The position numbers and the translations under genes are program-made. A model generated the notes under the pieces. That model worked only from the letters and a program-made list of their open reading frames with translations, did no database searches and was not told where the DNA came from. Of a DNA stretch of 64,000 bases, positions 21,884-35,475 are shown one piece after another; within the stretch, counting starts at the first letter, position 1, and each line of letters opens with the position of its first letter. The stretch is from Micromonospora sp. DSM 45708 (lineage in GTDB: Bacteria > Actinomycetota > Actinomycetes > Mycobacteriales > Micromonosporaceae): assembly GCF_039566955.1 (NCBI RefSeq), contig NZ_CP154796.1, forward strand, positions 3,596,001-3,660,000, written 5' to 3'.

Positions 21884-24800
21884 TCACTGCTGGTGAGGTC
21901 TGCGGGGTGGCGGGGTACGGCGGGCGCGGCCCCGCCGGGCGGCGGCGCGCATCGCGGCGCGGGCCAGCTCCGGCCGGTCGGCGGCGCCGTCGAGGCTGGC
22001 GGCGAGCGCCCGCACGGTCGGGTGACGGAACAGGTCGAGCATGGTGATCGAGCGGCCGGTGGCCTCGGTGAGCCGGGCGTGCACCGCGGCGAGCGCCATC
22101 GAGTGGCCGCCGATGTCGAAGAAGTTGTCCGTGACGCCGACCGTCTCCCGGTCGAGCACGTCCCGCCAGATGCCGGCGATCAGCTCCTCGGTCCCGGTGA
22201 GCGCGTCCGACCCGACCGGCAGCGGCGCCCGGGCCGACTCGGCGGCGGCCACCGTCATCGCGCCCAGCGCGGCCACCCGGACCGCCGGGCGGGGCAGCTC
22301 GGGGGCCACCTCGCCGGCGGGCGCGTCCGGGTCGGCGGCGAGCGCGCCGACCAGCGCGGCCAGGTCGGCCAGGAGCGCGGCGATCCGGTCGCCGTCGAAC
22401 AGGTCCGGGTTGTGCACCACCTCGACGCCGGCCCGTCCGTCCCGCTCCACCACGTAGACGGTCAGGTCGAACGGCGACCCGGGCTTCGGCACCGGCACCG
22501 GCTCGACGGTCAGGTCGGCCAACGCCAGCCGGGGCGGGACGAAGTTGAGCACGTTGAACAGCACCTGCACCAGCGGGGCACGAGAGGTGTCCCGGCCGAC
22601 GCCGAGCGCCTCGACGATGCGTTCCAGCGGGGCGCCCGGATGCGCGGTGACCTCGTGCAGCTCGGCGGCGCACCGGTCGACCTGGGCGGCGAAGCTGCCG
22701 CCGGCGCGCACCCGCACCGGCACGGTGTCGATGAAGAAGCCGATCACCTCGTCGAACGCGGCCAGCCGCCGGTCCGCGACGATCGCGCCGAGCACGTGGT
22801 CGTCGCCGCCGGTGAGCCGGCGCAGCAGCTCGCCGAAGCCGGCCAGCAGCACGGCCGCGACAGTGGTGCCGCGCCGGGCGGCCAGGTCGCGTACCGCCCG
22901 GTCGGCGGCGGCGTCCAGCCGGACCGCGGCCTCCGCGCCGGCGTACGTCTGCACGGCCGGGCGGGGCCGGTCGCGGGGCAGCTCCAGCACCGTCGGCGCG
23001 CCGGCCAGGTGCCCGGTCCACCAGGCCAGGTCGGCCTCGCCCCGGCGACGGTCCCGCTCCTCCCGCCACACCGCGTAGTCGGCGTACGTGGCGGGCAGCG
23101 GCGGGCGGCCCGGCACCGGCCGGCCGAGCGCGCGGGCGTACGCGGCGGCCAGCTCCTCGTAGAGCAGCGCCTCGGACCAGCCGTCGAAGACCGCGTGGTG
23201 CACGGTCACCGCGAGCACGTGCTCCTCGGCGGCGAGCCGGTAGGCGGTCACCTGCCAGGGCGGGCCGGTGGCCAGGTCGAACGCGTGCCCGGCGCCGGCC
23301 GTGAGCATGGTGGCCAGCTCGGTGTCCGGGTCGGCGGCGGTGGTCAGGTCGACCACCGGCACGGCCACGTCGGTCGGTTCCTCGCGGACCGCGTACGGCA
23401 CGCCGCCCTGCTGCGGGATGCGCCAGCGCAGCACGTCGTGCCGTTCGGCGACGGCGCGCAGCGCGGCCCCGAGCGCGGCGGTGTCCAACGGCCCGCGCAG
23501 CCGGTGCGCGACCGCGATGTTGTAGGGCGCGCTGGACGGCGCGAGCTGGTCCATGAACCACAGCCGCCGCTGCGGCGGCGACAGCGTGGGCGGGTTGCCG
23601 GTGGTCAACCCGTCGGCGCCGGCCGGGTCGGCGGCCCGGACCCGGTCCACCAGCGCGGCGAACGTGCGGTCGGTGAACAGCACCCGGGTGTCGACCTGCC
23701 GGCCCGTCTCCGCACGCAGCGCGGCGACCAGCCGCATCGCGGCGATCGAGTTGCCGCCGGCGGCGAGGAAGTCGGCGTCCGGGGTGGGGGCGGTGCCGAG
23801 CAGCCGCGTCCAGAGCCGCCGGACCGCGGTCTCCACCGGGTCGCCGCCGTCGGGCACGTCGTCGGCGGGCGCGGCGACCGTGGCCAGCTCGCGCAGCGCG
23901 GACCGGTCCAGCTTGCCGGTGATCGGGCTGACCGGCAGCGCGGCCAGCCGCACCGTCCGGGCCGGCAGCATCGCGGTGGTCAGCCGCTGTGCCGCGTACG
24001 CCCGCAGCACGTCGTCGTCCGGCGCGCCGGCCGGGGTGAGGAACGCGACCAGCTCGGTGCCGGCCGGGCCGGGCAGCGCCTCCACGGCGGCCCGCTCGAC
24101 GCCGGGGTGGGCGGCCAGCACCGCCTCGATCTCGCCCAGCTCGATGCGCTGGCCGCGCACCTTGACCTGCCGGTCGGCCCGGCCGAGGTAGACGATCCGG
24201 CCGTCCGACGCCTGTCGGACCAGGTCGCCGGTGCGGTAGAGCCGCTGGCCGGGGACCGCGCCGAACGGGTCGGGCACGAACCGCTCGGCGGTCAGGCCGG
24301 GCCGGTTGAGGTAGCCGTCGGCCAGGCCCGGCCCGCCGATCAGCAACTCGCCGGTCTCCCCCGGCGGCACCGGCCGCAGGTCGGCGTCGACCACGTACGC
24401 GCGGTGGTTGGACAGCGGCCGGCCGATCGGCACCGGGTCGGCGTCGGCCGGCGTGAGGTCGCCGATGACCGCCAGCACGGTGGTCTCGGTCGGGCCGTAG
24501 CCGTTGAGGAACCGCCGGCCCGGCGCCCAGCGGGCGGCCAGCTCGGCCGGGACCGCCTCGCCGCCGCAGAGCAGCACCCGCCAGGTCGGCAGCTCCGCCG
24601 GGTCGAGCAGGGCGAGCACGGTGGGGGTGACGAACCCCCAGTTCACCTCGTGCGCGGCGACGAACCGGGCGAGCCGCACCGGGTCGGCCCGGTCGTCGGC
24701 GCCGAGCAGTTGCACCGCGCCGCCGAGGGTCAGCGGCACGAACAGGTCCATGGTGGCGGCGTCGAAGCCGAGCGAGGCGATGCCGAGGCTGCGCGTGGAC

Positions 24801-25384
24801 GCGTCCGCGCCGGTCAGCGCCGTCACGCCGGTGACGAACTGGACCGCGTTGCGGTGCGTGGTGAGCACGCCCTTGGGGCGGCCGGTGGAGCCGGAGGTGA
24901 ACAGCACGTACGCCGGGTCGCCGGGGCGGGCCGGGCAGGGCGCGAGCGGGGCCGGGCCGGGCAGGCCGAGCGCCTCGACGCCGGGCTCGTCGCCGAACTC
25001 GGCCGACGCCGTGTCGCCGACCACCACCCGGACGCCGGCGTCGCGGACGATCTCCCGCAGCCGGGCGCGCGGGCCGCCCGGCTCCAGCGGCACGTACGCG
25101 GCGCCGGCCAGCAGCACACCGACCACGGTGACCACCAGGTCGGGGGTACGCGCGCCGCAGACGCCGACCCGGTCACCGCGGCCGACGCCGCGCTCGCGCA
25201 GCGCGGCGGCCACCCCGGCGGCCCGGTCGACGAGCTGCCGGTAGGTGAGCCGGGTGTCCCACTGGCGCACCGCCACCGCGTCCGGGACGCGGGCGGCCCG
25301 GTCGGTGATCAGGTCGGCGAGGGTGGCGTCCGGCCAGGGCAGGTCCATCCCGGAGGCGGCGCTGACGGTCAGGGTGTGGGTCAC
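21884..25384 (-). CDS. NRPS A-PCP-C-PCP (second carrier has no A domain)
   Basis: 1166 residues. The protein starts with an adenylation domain (25-500) with [11 protein letters not shown] and pocket residues D-A-M-F-L-G-G-V-L, suggesting a hydrophobic, probably branched aliphatic amino acid, though I know no exact match. The first carrier is Ser546 (AAGGNS). A condensation domain (600-1030) has HHAVFDG (729-735). The second carrier is Ser1095 (IGGHS). No A domain lies between C and the second carrier, so either this A loads both carriers or another A domain works in trans. The GTG at 25384 overlaps the LanB stop (GTGA). The absence of an N-terminal C domain makes it a possible starting enzyme. 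The next gene is the PKS module. Confidence 0.9.
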   Translation of the reverse strand: MTHTLTVSAASGMDLPWPDATLADLITDRAARVPDAVAVRQWDTRLTYRQLVDRAAGVAAALRERGVGRGDRVGVCGARTPDLVVTVVGVLLAGAAYVPLEPGGPRARLREIVRDAGVRVVVGDTASAEFGDEPGVEALGLPGPAPLAPCPARPGDPAYVLFTSGSTGRPKGVLTTHRNAVQFVTGVTALTGADASTRSLGIASLGFDAATMDLFVPLTLGGAVQLLGADDRADPVRLARFVAAHEVNWGFVTPTVLALLDPAELPTWRVLLCGGEAVPAELAARWAPGRRFLNGYGPTETTVLAVIGDLTPADADPVPIGRPLSNHRAYVVDADLRPVPPGETGELLIGGPGLADGYLNRPGLTAERFVPDPFGAVPGQRLYRTGDLVRQASDGRIVYLGRADRQVKVRGQRIELGEIEAVLAAHPGVERAAVEALPGPAGTELVAFLTPAGAPDDDVLRAYAAQRLTTAMLPARTVRLAALPVSPITGKLDRSALRELATVAAPADDVPDGGDPVETAVRRLWTRLLGTAPTPDADFLAAGGNSIAAMRLVAALRAETGRQVDTRVLFTDRTFAALVDRVRAADPAGADGLTTGNPPTLSPPQRRLWFMDQLAPSSAPYNIAVAHRLRGPLDTAALGAALRAVAERHDVLRWRIPQQGGVPYAVREEPTDVAVPVVDLTTAADPDTELATMLTAGAGHAFDLATGPPWQVTAYRLAAEEHVLAVTVHHAVFDGWSEALLYEELAAAYARALGRPVPGRPPLPATYADYAVWREERDRRRGEADLAWWTGHLAGAPTVLELPRDRPRPAVQTYAGAEAAVRLDAAADRAVRDLAARRGTTVAAVLLAGFGELLRRLTGGDDHVLGAIVADRRLAAFDEVIGFFIDTVPVRVRAGGSFAAQVDRCAAELHEVTAHPGAPLERIVEALGVGRDTSRAPLVQVLFNVLNFVPPRLALADLTVEPVPVPKPGSPFDLTVYVVERDGRAGVEVVHNPDLFDGDRIAALLADLAALVGALAADPDAPAGEVAPELPRPAVRVAALGAMTVAAAESARAPLPVGSDALTGTEELIAGIWRDVLDRETVGVTDNFFDIGGHSMALAAVHARLTEATGRSITMLDLFRHPTVRALAASLDGAADRPELARAAMRAAARRGRARRTPPPRRPHQQ

Positions 25385-27687
25385 CGGTGTGCTCCCAGGT
25401 GCTCGGCCGGATCGGTGATCTGGAGGCGGAGTTCGCTGACGTAGCCGCGGCCCCGGGCGTCGGGCACCCACGCCTCGTCGGGCGCCGGCAGCAGCTCGGA
25501 GACCACCACCGGCACGTCCGGGCCGGTGCGCAACGCGGCGTCCACCATGGCGCAGAGCGACTGCGCGTACAGCGGGCCGGTCAGGTCCACGTAGCAGGGT
25601 TTGATCTCGGTGCCGACCTTGACGAACACCCGCTCGGGCAGGCCGGTGGCCGCCCGCCAGCGGCGTACCGCCAGGTAGCGGGCGGTTTCGTCGGCATGGC
25701 CGCCCAGCCCGCACGCGCCGGCCGTGGTGCGCCAGGTACGCCGCGCCACCACCAGCCGGTCGATGGTGATCCGGGGCGTGTGCGACGCGGCGCCGAACAG
25801 TTTGAACGCGTCCAGCAGCAGCGAGCCGAGCAGCGTGGCGAAGACCTCCATCAGCGGCCAGCGGGCACCGTCGGGGAAGACCGCGGTGAGCCGGTCGCCG
25901 TCGCGCCGCACCAGCACCGCGGTGGCCGGGAACAGCCGGTCGGCGTCCGCGCCGTGCGCGGTGTCGATGCCGAGCTGGCGGTCCGCCGGGCCGGTCAGCG
26001 CGTACGTGGTGCGGGTGGTGCGCCGGGGGAAACTCTCCGGCCAGAGCACCCGCAGCCGCACCGGGCCCAGGTCGGCGTCGAGGTCGGCGCGCAGCGCCGC
26101 CGGGTCGCTGTGGAACGGGCTGAGCACCGCGCTGTCGAACGCGACCGTGGCCGGGTGCAGCTCGCCGAGCACGAGCAGGAAGTCGCCCCGCTCGACCGCC
26201 TCCGGGGACGCGGCGCTGAGCTGGACGTCCGGGTTGTGCAGCCGGGCCGACGGCCAGCCGGGGCCCGACGCCGGGAACAGCTCCGCCACCCGCCCGGCCA
26301 GGTCCGCCGCACGGACCCGCAGCTCGGCCTGGCCGGCGGGCAGGTCACGCAGGTCGAACAGCTCGGCCCACCGGCGGGTGAGTTCCGCGCCGGCCCGGGC
26401 GATCGGGCCGTCCGACGCGATCAGCGTCCCCTGGGCCAGCAGCCACAGGTCGGCCAGCCGCACCGGCTCGTCGCCGGTCGCCAACTCGTCGTGCAGCTCG
26501 GTGAAGAGCTCGGCGCAGCGCTCGGCGACCTCCACGGTGAACCAGCGGGCCGTGCGCAGCACCACCGCGAGCGGCTCGGCGAGCGCGTCGACGACCGCGG
26601 CGCCGACCTGGAACTCCAGGTCACGGGCGGTCTCCTCGTAGCAGACCGTGCGGCCGGCGTACATCTGCCCGCTGTTGCGGGTGGCCGGGCGGCCGGTGAC
26701 GGCGGTGAACCCGGCGTTGAGCGCGGCGAGCGCGGCGCCGAGCCGGTCCGGGTCGCCGGCCGCGGCGGCCACCTCGTCGCGGGCGGCGCGGAGCCGGTCG
26801 AACTCGGCCGCCGTGGCGGCACGCACCGGCTCGTCGCCGATGGCGGCGATCCGCGCGGCGAGCACGTCCTCCGCGTCCGGGGCGACCGGCAGGTTCGCGC
26901 CCCAGCTCAGCTGGCCGCGCTCCACCCACCGGTCCAGCAGCAGGTAGACGTCGTCGACGCCGTGCACCACGCCCTCGGCGCACAGCCGCTCGGCCAGCTC
27001 CACCGCCGGGGTACGCCCGTCGGCGTCGGCGAGCAGCCGGGCCTCCACCGGCGTCAACGCGATCGGCGGGTGCAGCGGCCAGCGCAGCTCCCGCCCGACC
27101 ACGGTCAGGTGCGGTTGCCGCGCCGGCGCCCACCAGCGGCGCACCGCCAGGTCGTCGGCGAGCCGGTCGGCGTACGCGATGAGCGCCCACGCCTCGAAGA
27201 ACACCCGGCGGCGGCGCACCAGCGCGGCGCCCGGCTCGGTCCGTACGCCGGGCACCGCCGGGTCGAACGTGCCCCAGCAGACCGGGCCGAAGAAGCCGAT
27301 CGTCTCCGCCTTGCCGCAGTAGCGCTGCCAGTAGCGCAACAGGCTCAGCTCCCGCTTGCGGCGGCGCACGTTGCGCACCTGCGGGTCGGTGCGCAGCAGG
27401 CCGTCCAACGCGATGAGCATGTCCGGGTTCTGCCAGGTGACCGCCTCGCGCAGCAGCGGGTCGGCGGCGAGTTCGCCGGCCACCGCGGAGGACTCGGCGA
27501 ACGCCTCACCCAGCGTCTTGTCGAACACCTCGGCGCTGCTCGCGCCCGCCAACAGCGCGTCCGCGGCGACCGCGCATCCGGACGCGCCGAACCGGTCCAG
27601 GCCGGCGGCCGGGAACCCGGCGGTCCGCAGCACCACGTCCCGCCACACCGACCAGCCGGTCGTACCCAGGGGCAGCAGGTGGCTCAT
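25381..27687 (-). CDS. LanB-type lantibiotic dehydratase N-domain protein, stand-alone
   Basis: 768 residues matching the glutamylation domain of lanthipeptide dehydratases (Lant_dehydr_N). Visible family pieces are RNVRRRKRELSLLRYWQRYC and GKAETIGFFGP (to residue 135), GQMYAGRTVCYEETARDL in the middle, and near the end FVKVGTEIKPCYVDL, SELLPAPDEAWV and YVSELRL (about 748-755). The C-terminal elimination domain (SpaB_C) of full-length LanB is absent. Full LanBs use glutamyl-tRNA to activate Ser/Thr; short ones include peptide aminoacyl-tRNA ligases. It overlaps its neighbours by 4 bases on each side, so it is part of the operon. No precursor-peptide gene was found nearby, so the substrate is probably NRPS-bound or the released peptide. 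Confidence 0.88.
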   Translation of the reverse strand: MSHLLPLGTTGWSVWRDVVLRTAGFPAAGLDRFGASGCAVAADALLAGASSAEVFDKTLGEAFAESSAVAGELAADPLLREAVTWQNPDMLIALDGLLRTDPQVRNVRRRKRELSLLRYWQRYCGKAETIGFFGPVCWGTFDPAVPGVRTEPGAALVRRRRVFFEAWALIAYADRLADDLAVRRWWAPARQPHLTVVGRELRWPLHPPIALTPVEARLLADADGRTPAVELAERLCAEGVVHGVDDVYLLLDRWVERGQLSWGANLPVAPDAEDVLAARIAAIGDEPVRAATAAEFDRLRAARDEVAAAAGDPDRLGAALAALNAGFTAVTGRPATRNSGQMYAGRTVCYEETARDLEFQVGAAVVDALAEPLAVVLRTARWFTVEVAERCAELFTELHDELATGDEPVRLADLWLLAQGTLIASDGPIARAGAELTRRWAELFDLRDLPAGQAELRVRAADLAGRVAELFPASGPGWPSARLHNPDVQLSAASPEAVERGDFLLVLGELHPATVAFDSAVLSPFHSDPAALRADLDADLGPVRLRVLWPESFPRRTTRTTYALTGPADRQLGIDTAHGADADRLFPATAVLVRRDGDRLTAVFPDGARWPLMEVFATLLGSLLLDAFKLFGAASHTPRITIDRLVVARRTWRTTAGACGLGGHADETARYLAVRRWRAATGLPERVFVKVGTEIKPCYVDLTGPLYAQSLCAMVDAALRTGPDVPVVVSELLPAPDEAWVPDARGRGYVSELRLQITDPAEHLGAHR

Positions 27688-30600
27688 CGCGCGTCCTCCA
27701 CTGCGGTGTCGGTGAGGTGCAGGCGCAGCTCGCTGAAGTAGCGGCGGCCGGCCGCGTCCGGCACCCAGGCCTGCGTCGGGTCGGGCAGCATCTCGCTGAC
27801 CGTGAGCGAGACGTCGTCGCCGCCGTCGACCCGGGCGGCGCGCACCAACGCGCAGAGCATGGCGGCGAACCCGGGTGCGGCCAGGTCCACGAAGCACGGC
27901 TTGGTCTCGGTGCCGAGCTTGACGTAGACCTGCTCGGGCAGCCCGAGCCGGCGACGCCAGGCGCGGACGGCCAGGAACCGCTGCCGTTCACCGGTGGCGG
28001 TGGCCAGGCCGCTCTCCCCGACCGTGGTCCGCCAGGTCTGCCGCGCCACCACCAGCCGGTCCACCGTGATCCGCGGCGTGTACGGCGCGGCGGCGACCAG
28101 TTTGAAGCCGTCCACGGCGTGCGCGCTGAACGCCTCGGCGAAGATCTCGGCGAGCGGCCACCGCTGCCCGTCCGAGGCGGTGCAGACCAGCTCGCCGGCC
28201 ACCTCGTCGACGGTGAGGTCCACGGTGGGCAGCACCCGGGCCGGCTCCGCGCCGGGCGCGTCGAGGAAGGCGAGCTGCCGGTCGGTCGGGCCGGTCAGCG
28301 ACTCGGCGGTACGGCTGGTGCGGCGCGGCCAGTCGGCCGGGAACAGCAACCGGACCCGCCGCTCGCCCAGGTCCGCCGCGAGCGCCTCGCGCAGCCGCTC
28401 GACGTCCGGGTGCGACGGGGTGAAGACCGCGCAGTCGAACGAGGACCAGGCGGCGTGCAGCTCGCCGAGCACCACGGTGTAGTCGCCGCGCCTCAGCGCC
28501 GCCTCGTCCGTGGCGCAGATCTGCAGGTCGGGGCTGTGCATGGCGGCGTTCGACCAGCTCGGCCGGGTGCCGGGGAAGACCGCGTCGATCCTCTCGGCCA
28601 GGTCGGCCGCGCCTAGCCGCACGTCGGTGGTGCCGGCGGGCAGCGTGTCCAGGCCGAACAGGCCGGCCCACCGGGCGGCGAAGTCGGCGGCGACCGCGTC
28701 GACCGGCCGTTCGCCGCCGCCCCAGAACAGGCCCTGGGCCAGGAACCACAGGTCGGCCAGCGCCACCGGGCCGCCGGACTCGGCGCGCAGCTCGTCGTGC
28801 AGGCCGCGCAGCACCACCAGGTAGGCGTCGGCGAGCGCGTTGGCCAGCCAGCGGGCGGCGCGCAGCAGCACGTCCAGCGGGGCGGCCAGCTCGGCCAGCA
28901 GCGGGGCGCCGAAGACCACGTCCAGGTCGCGGGCGGTGTCCTCGTAGCAGATGGTGCGGCCGGCGTACATCTGGCCGGCGCGGCGTACCGCCGGCACGCC
29001 GGTCAGCTCGGTGAACGTGGCGTCGAGGGCGTCCAGCGCGGCCCGCAGCGACTCCGGGTCGCCGGCCGCCGTGGCCACCGCGTCGCGGGCGGTACGCAGC
29101 CGGTCGAAGCCGGCGCGGGCGGCGGCGCGGGCCGGCTCGTCGCCGATCGCCGCGATCCGCTCGGCCAGCACCCGCTCCGCGTCCGGGCTCACCGGCAGCG
29201 CCGCGTCCCAGGTGATCAGCTCCCGTTCCACCAGCCGGTCGAGCAGCGCGTAGCCGTCCTCCGGCCGGCGCAGGCCGATCGCCGGGTCGGCGACCAGGGC
29301 GGCGGCGTGGCGGCGGCCGTCGGCGGCACGCAGCAGCGCCGCCTCGACCGGGGTCAGCGTCAACGGCGGGCGGCCGGGCCGGAGCACCACCCGGTCCCGG
29401 ATCGTCAGGTGCGGCCGGAGCATCGGCGGCCACCAGCGGCGGACCGCCAGGTCCGCGCCGACCCGGTCGGCGTACGCGGCCAGCGCCCAGGACTCGAACC
29501 ACACCCAGCGTCGCCGGGTGAGCCGGTCACCGGCGTTGACCCGGGCAACTTCCGGCTGATCGGGGTCGACGGTGACCCAGCAGGCCGGCCCGAAGAACCC
29601 GACCGTCTCGTTCTTGCCGCAGTAGCGCTGCCAGTACTTCAGCAGCGCCCGCTCCCGGTCCCGCCGCCGCACGTTGCGGGGCGCGTCGGGGCCGCCGCGC
29701 ACCAGCCCGTCCAGGGCGATCAGGGCGCCCCGGTTCTGCCAGGTGACCGCCTCGCGCAGCAGCGGGTCGGCGGCCAACGCGCTGAGCCGCGCGGCGCCGA
29801 CGCGCAGCGCCTCGTCGAACTCCGCGTCGAACCGGTCCTCGCCGGCGCCGGTGGCCAGCAGCTCGTCGGCGGCGGCGGCGGCCCGGGGCGCGCTCAGCGC
29901 CGTCAGCCCGTCGGCGGGGAAGCCGGTGGTCCGCAGCATCGCGTCGCGCCACACGGACCACCCGGTGTCCCCGAGCGGCACCCGGTGCGCACCGCCGGCG
30001 GTCCCGCGGCCGACGGCGCGCACCGGGCCCGGACCCGCGTCCGGGGTTCCGGCGCGGGCGGTCGAGGTGCCGGGCCCGGCGGCAGCGACGCCGGGCGCGG
30101 TGGTCGAGGTGCCGGTAGCGGTGGTCAGGCCGCCGGGCGCTGTCGTCGTGGCGCCGGGCGCTGCCGTCGTGGCGCCGGGCGCTGCGGTCGTGGCGCCGGG
30201 CGCTGCGGTCGTGGCGCCGGGCGCTGCGGCCAGGTCGGCCCGGATCAACGCGGCCATCTCGGCGAGCCGGTCGTGCAGGAAGAAGTGCCCGCCGGACAGC
30301 TCGTGCATGGTGAACCCGGCCGCCGTGTGCTCGCCCCAGGCGGCGGTGTGCTCGCGGGTGACCGCCGCGTCCGCGTCGCCGCCGAACGCGACGATCGGCA
30401 CCGGCAACGGATCCTCCGGGACGTGGCGGTAGTCGTCCACCCGGCCGAAGTCGGCGCGCAGCAGCGGCAGCATCAGCTCCAGCAGCTCCGGGTGGTTGAA
30501 CGCCTCGGCGGGGAGGCCGCCGCCGTCGCTGAGGCGGCGCAGCAGCTCGTCGTCACTGACCCGGGACAGCCCGATGAAGCCGCCGGGCTCGGTGATGTGC

Positions 30601-30943
30601 GGCGCGCGGGCGCCGCCGACGTAGAGCCGCAGCGGCAGCGGACGGCCGGTACGGCGCAGCTCGCGAACCACGTCGAAGCCGACCCGGCCGCCCATCGAGT
30701 GGCCGTAGATGGCGTACGGGCGGTCGGCCCGGGCGGCGATGGCGTCGGTGACCTCGGCGACGGTGAAGTGCGGGTCCTCGCTGATCCGCTTCTCCCGGCC
30801 GGGCAACTGCACCGGCAGCACCTCGACGTCGGGGCCGAACGCGGCCGGCCAGTGCCGGAACGCGCTGGCGCCGGCACCGGCGTAGGGCAGGCAGAACAAC
30901 TGCACCGGCGCCTCGGGGCGGCTTCCGGTGGAGGCGAACCAGT

Positions 30944-30947
<4 letters not shown>
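27684..30947 (-). CDS. Thioesterase-LanB fusion protein
   Basis: 1087 residues. Residues 10-235 are a type II thioesterase: FCLPYAGAGASAF, Ser84 in GHSMGG, Asp191 and His221 (GGHFF). Residues 241-322 form a low-complexity linker of APGATTA repeats. Residues 323-1087 are a LanB N-domain that starts PLGDTGWSVWRDAMLRTTGF, nearly the same as the neighbouring free-standing protein (PLGTTGWSVWRDVVLRTAGF), and carries YWQRYCGKNETVGFFGP (438-454), AGQMYAGRTICYEDTARDL and a YFSELRL end. The two LanB domains are clearly duplicated. The GTG at 30947 overlaps the upstream stop (GTGA). The thioesterase may edit mis-primed carriers or offload an intermediate to the LanB domain; the second role is my inference. 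Confidence 0.88.
30130..30230 (-). repeat. 21-base tandem repeat encoding the thioesterase-LanB linker
   Basis: About 4.8 copies of a 21-base unit (plus-strand form GCGCCGGGCGCTGCGGTCGTG with small variations) starting at 30130, 30151, 30172, 30193 and 30214. Each encodes the seven residues APGATTA. The length is a multiple of three, so copy changes would only lengthen or shorten the linker between the thioesterase and LanB domains. Confidence 0.85.
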
Positions 30948-34411
<3,464 letters not shown>

Positions 34412-34738
34412 CAGGAAACGGGATGTGCTCCACTGATGGCGGGCGCGCAGCAGCAATCGACGAATGTGACCATTGATCCCCCCCAGGACTTCACATTGGA
34501 AGCAGAATAAAGCTCAATCTCTCGATCGGAAGAGGATCGATCCGGGTCGAGCCGAAGGGGGGACGACCCCTGGTACCTCGGACGGAGGAATTCGTCCGAT
34601 CATCCCTCTAGCGCGTAGACGATTTTCAGCGTAGATAGTTACCGACGAGTTATTTTACGGTGAAAGTACTTCTGGGCGGGGAAATCTTCGCCTCGTGGAC
34701 CCCGCGCGGCAGCTCGACCCGAATCCCGGGGAGCGTGC
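34412..34738. other. Non-coding region upstream of the biosynthetic operon
   Basis: These 327 bases hold no convincing gene and are richer in A/T than the neighbours, especially 34600-34670, with an AAGTACTT palindrome near 34664. The operon promoter must lie here or just upstream; reading the minus strand I see AT-rich candidates around 34500-34530 and 34610-34660 but no convincing -35/-10 pair. No regulatory gene is encoded on this side of the cluster. The DUF2267 gene on the same strand ends at 34739, so readthrough from it is possible. Confidence 0.4.
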
Positions 34739-35134
34739 TCAGACATCGTACGGCGGACGGGGAAGAGGGTCCACCATCGCGTCGAATCCCCGGGGGAGCT
34801 GCGCCACCAGATCCTGGAACTCGCCGACCGTGACCGTCTCGCGCAGCGTGGCGAGCACCGCCCGCGTGCCCACCTCGGCGACCGCCGGATCCACCGCGGC
34901 CCGCTCCGCCACCCGGTAGAGGAAGTCCACCGCGGCCCCGGTCGCCGGCGGACCGTCCGCCGCCGCGAGGTAGCCGCCGACGTCGTCGGGGAGCTGGGCG
35001 GCCAGGTCGGCCGACTCGTCGGCGGTGATCCGCTCGGCGAGGGTCTGCAACACCGCGCGGGAGATCGTCGCCGCGTCGTCGGTGGGCAGCTCGGCGCGAC
35101 GCGCCACCGCGTCGACGAACAGCGGAAACCGCAT
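34739..35134 (-). CDS. DUF2267 domain-containing protein
   Basis: A 131-residue all-helical protein made of two similar halves: FVDAVARRAELPTDDAATISRAVLQTLAERITADESADLAAQLP and VAERAAVDPAVAEVGTRAVLATLRETVTVGEFQDLVAQLP. This is the DUF2267 pattern; function is unknown. The ATG at 35134 is preceded by GGAGGGG. The frame remains open upstream only because it runs into a GC-rich hexamer repeat that would encode Ala-Gly repeats, which I exclude. It is transcribed toward the biosynthetic operon, 327 bases upstream. Confidence 0.82.
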   Translation of the reverse strand: MRFPLFVDAVARRAELPTDDAATISRAVLQTLAERITADESADLAAQLPDDVGGYLAAADGPPATGAAVDFLYRVAERAAVDPAVAEVGTRAVLATLRETVTVGEFQDLVAQLPRGFDAMVDPLPRPPYDV

Positions 35135-35264
35135 CCCGCCCCTCCCCTGGCAGCCGGTCGCCGACGATCCGGGAACCCCCGCCCCGCCGGCCCCGGCGAG
35201 TACCCCACCCCACCCCCACCAAACAACCCCACCCTCCACCGCCCTCGCCCCGCCCGCCCCCGCC

Positions 35265-35390
<126 letters not shown>

Positions 35391-35475
35391 GGCGGGGAGG
35401 CGGGGGCGGGTCGTTCTTCCTGGGTGGGCCGTTCCGTGGCACTCGGTGGTTCGGCGGCGTGGGTAGCATCCGCGC

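Noticed and set aside
16332..21896. Long plus-strand open frame opposite the PKS gene (and similar ones at 12508-17067, 21893-25444, 25387-27741, 28797-31001, 30977-34510)
   Set aside because: All are stop-free only because of base composition; none shows a family motif or ribosome site and each mirrors a well-supported minus-strand gene.
21852..23561. Upstream extension of the PKS reading frame by about 570 codons
   Set aside because: This stretch is out of frame with the overlapping NRPS C-PCP region; true PKS homology begins near residue 13 after the ATG at 21851.
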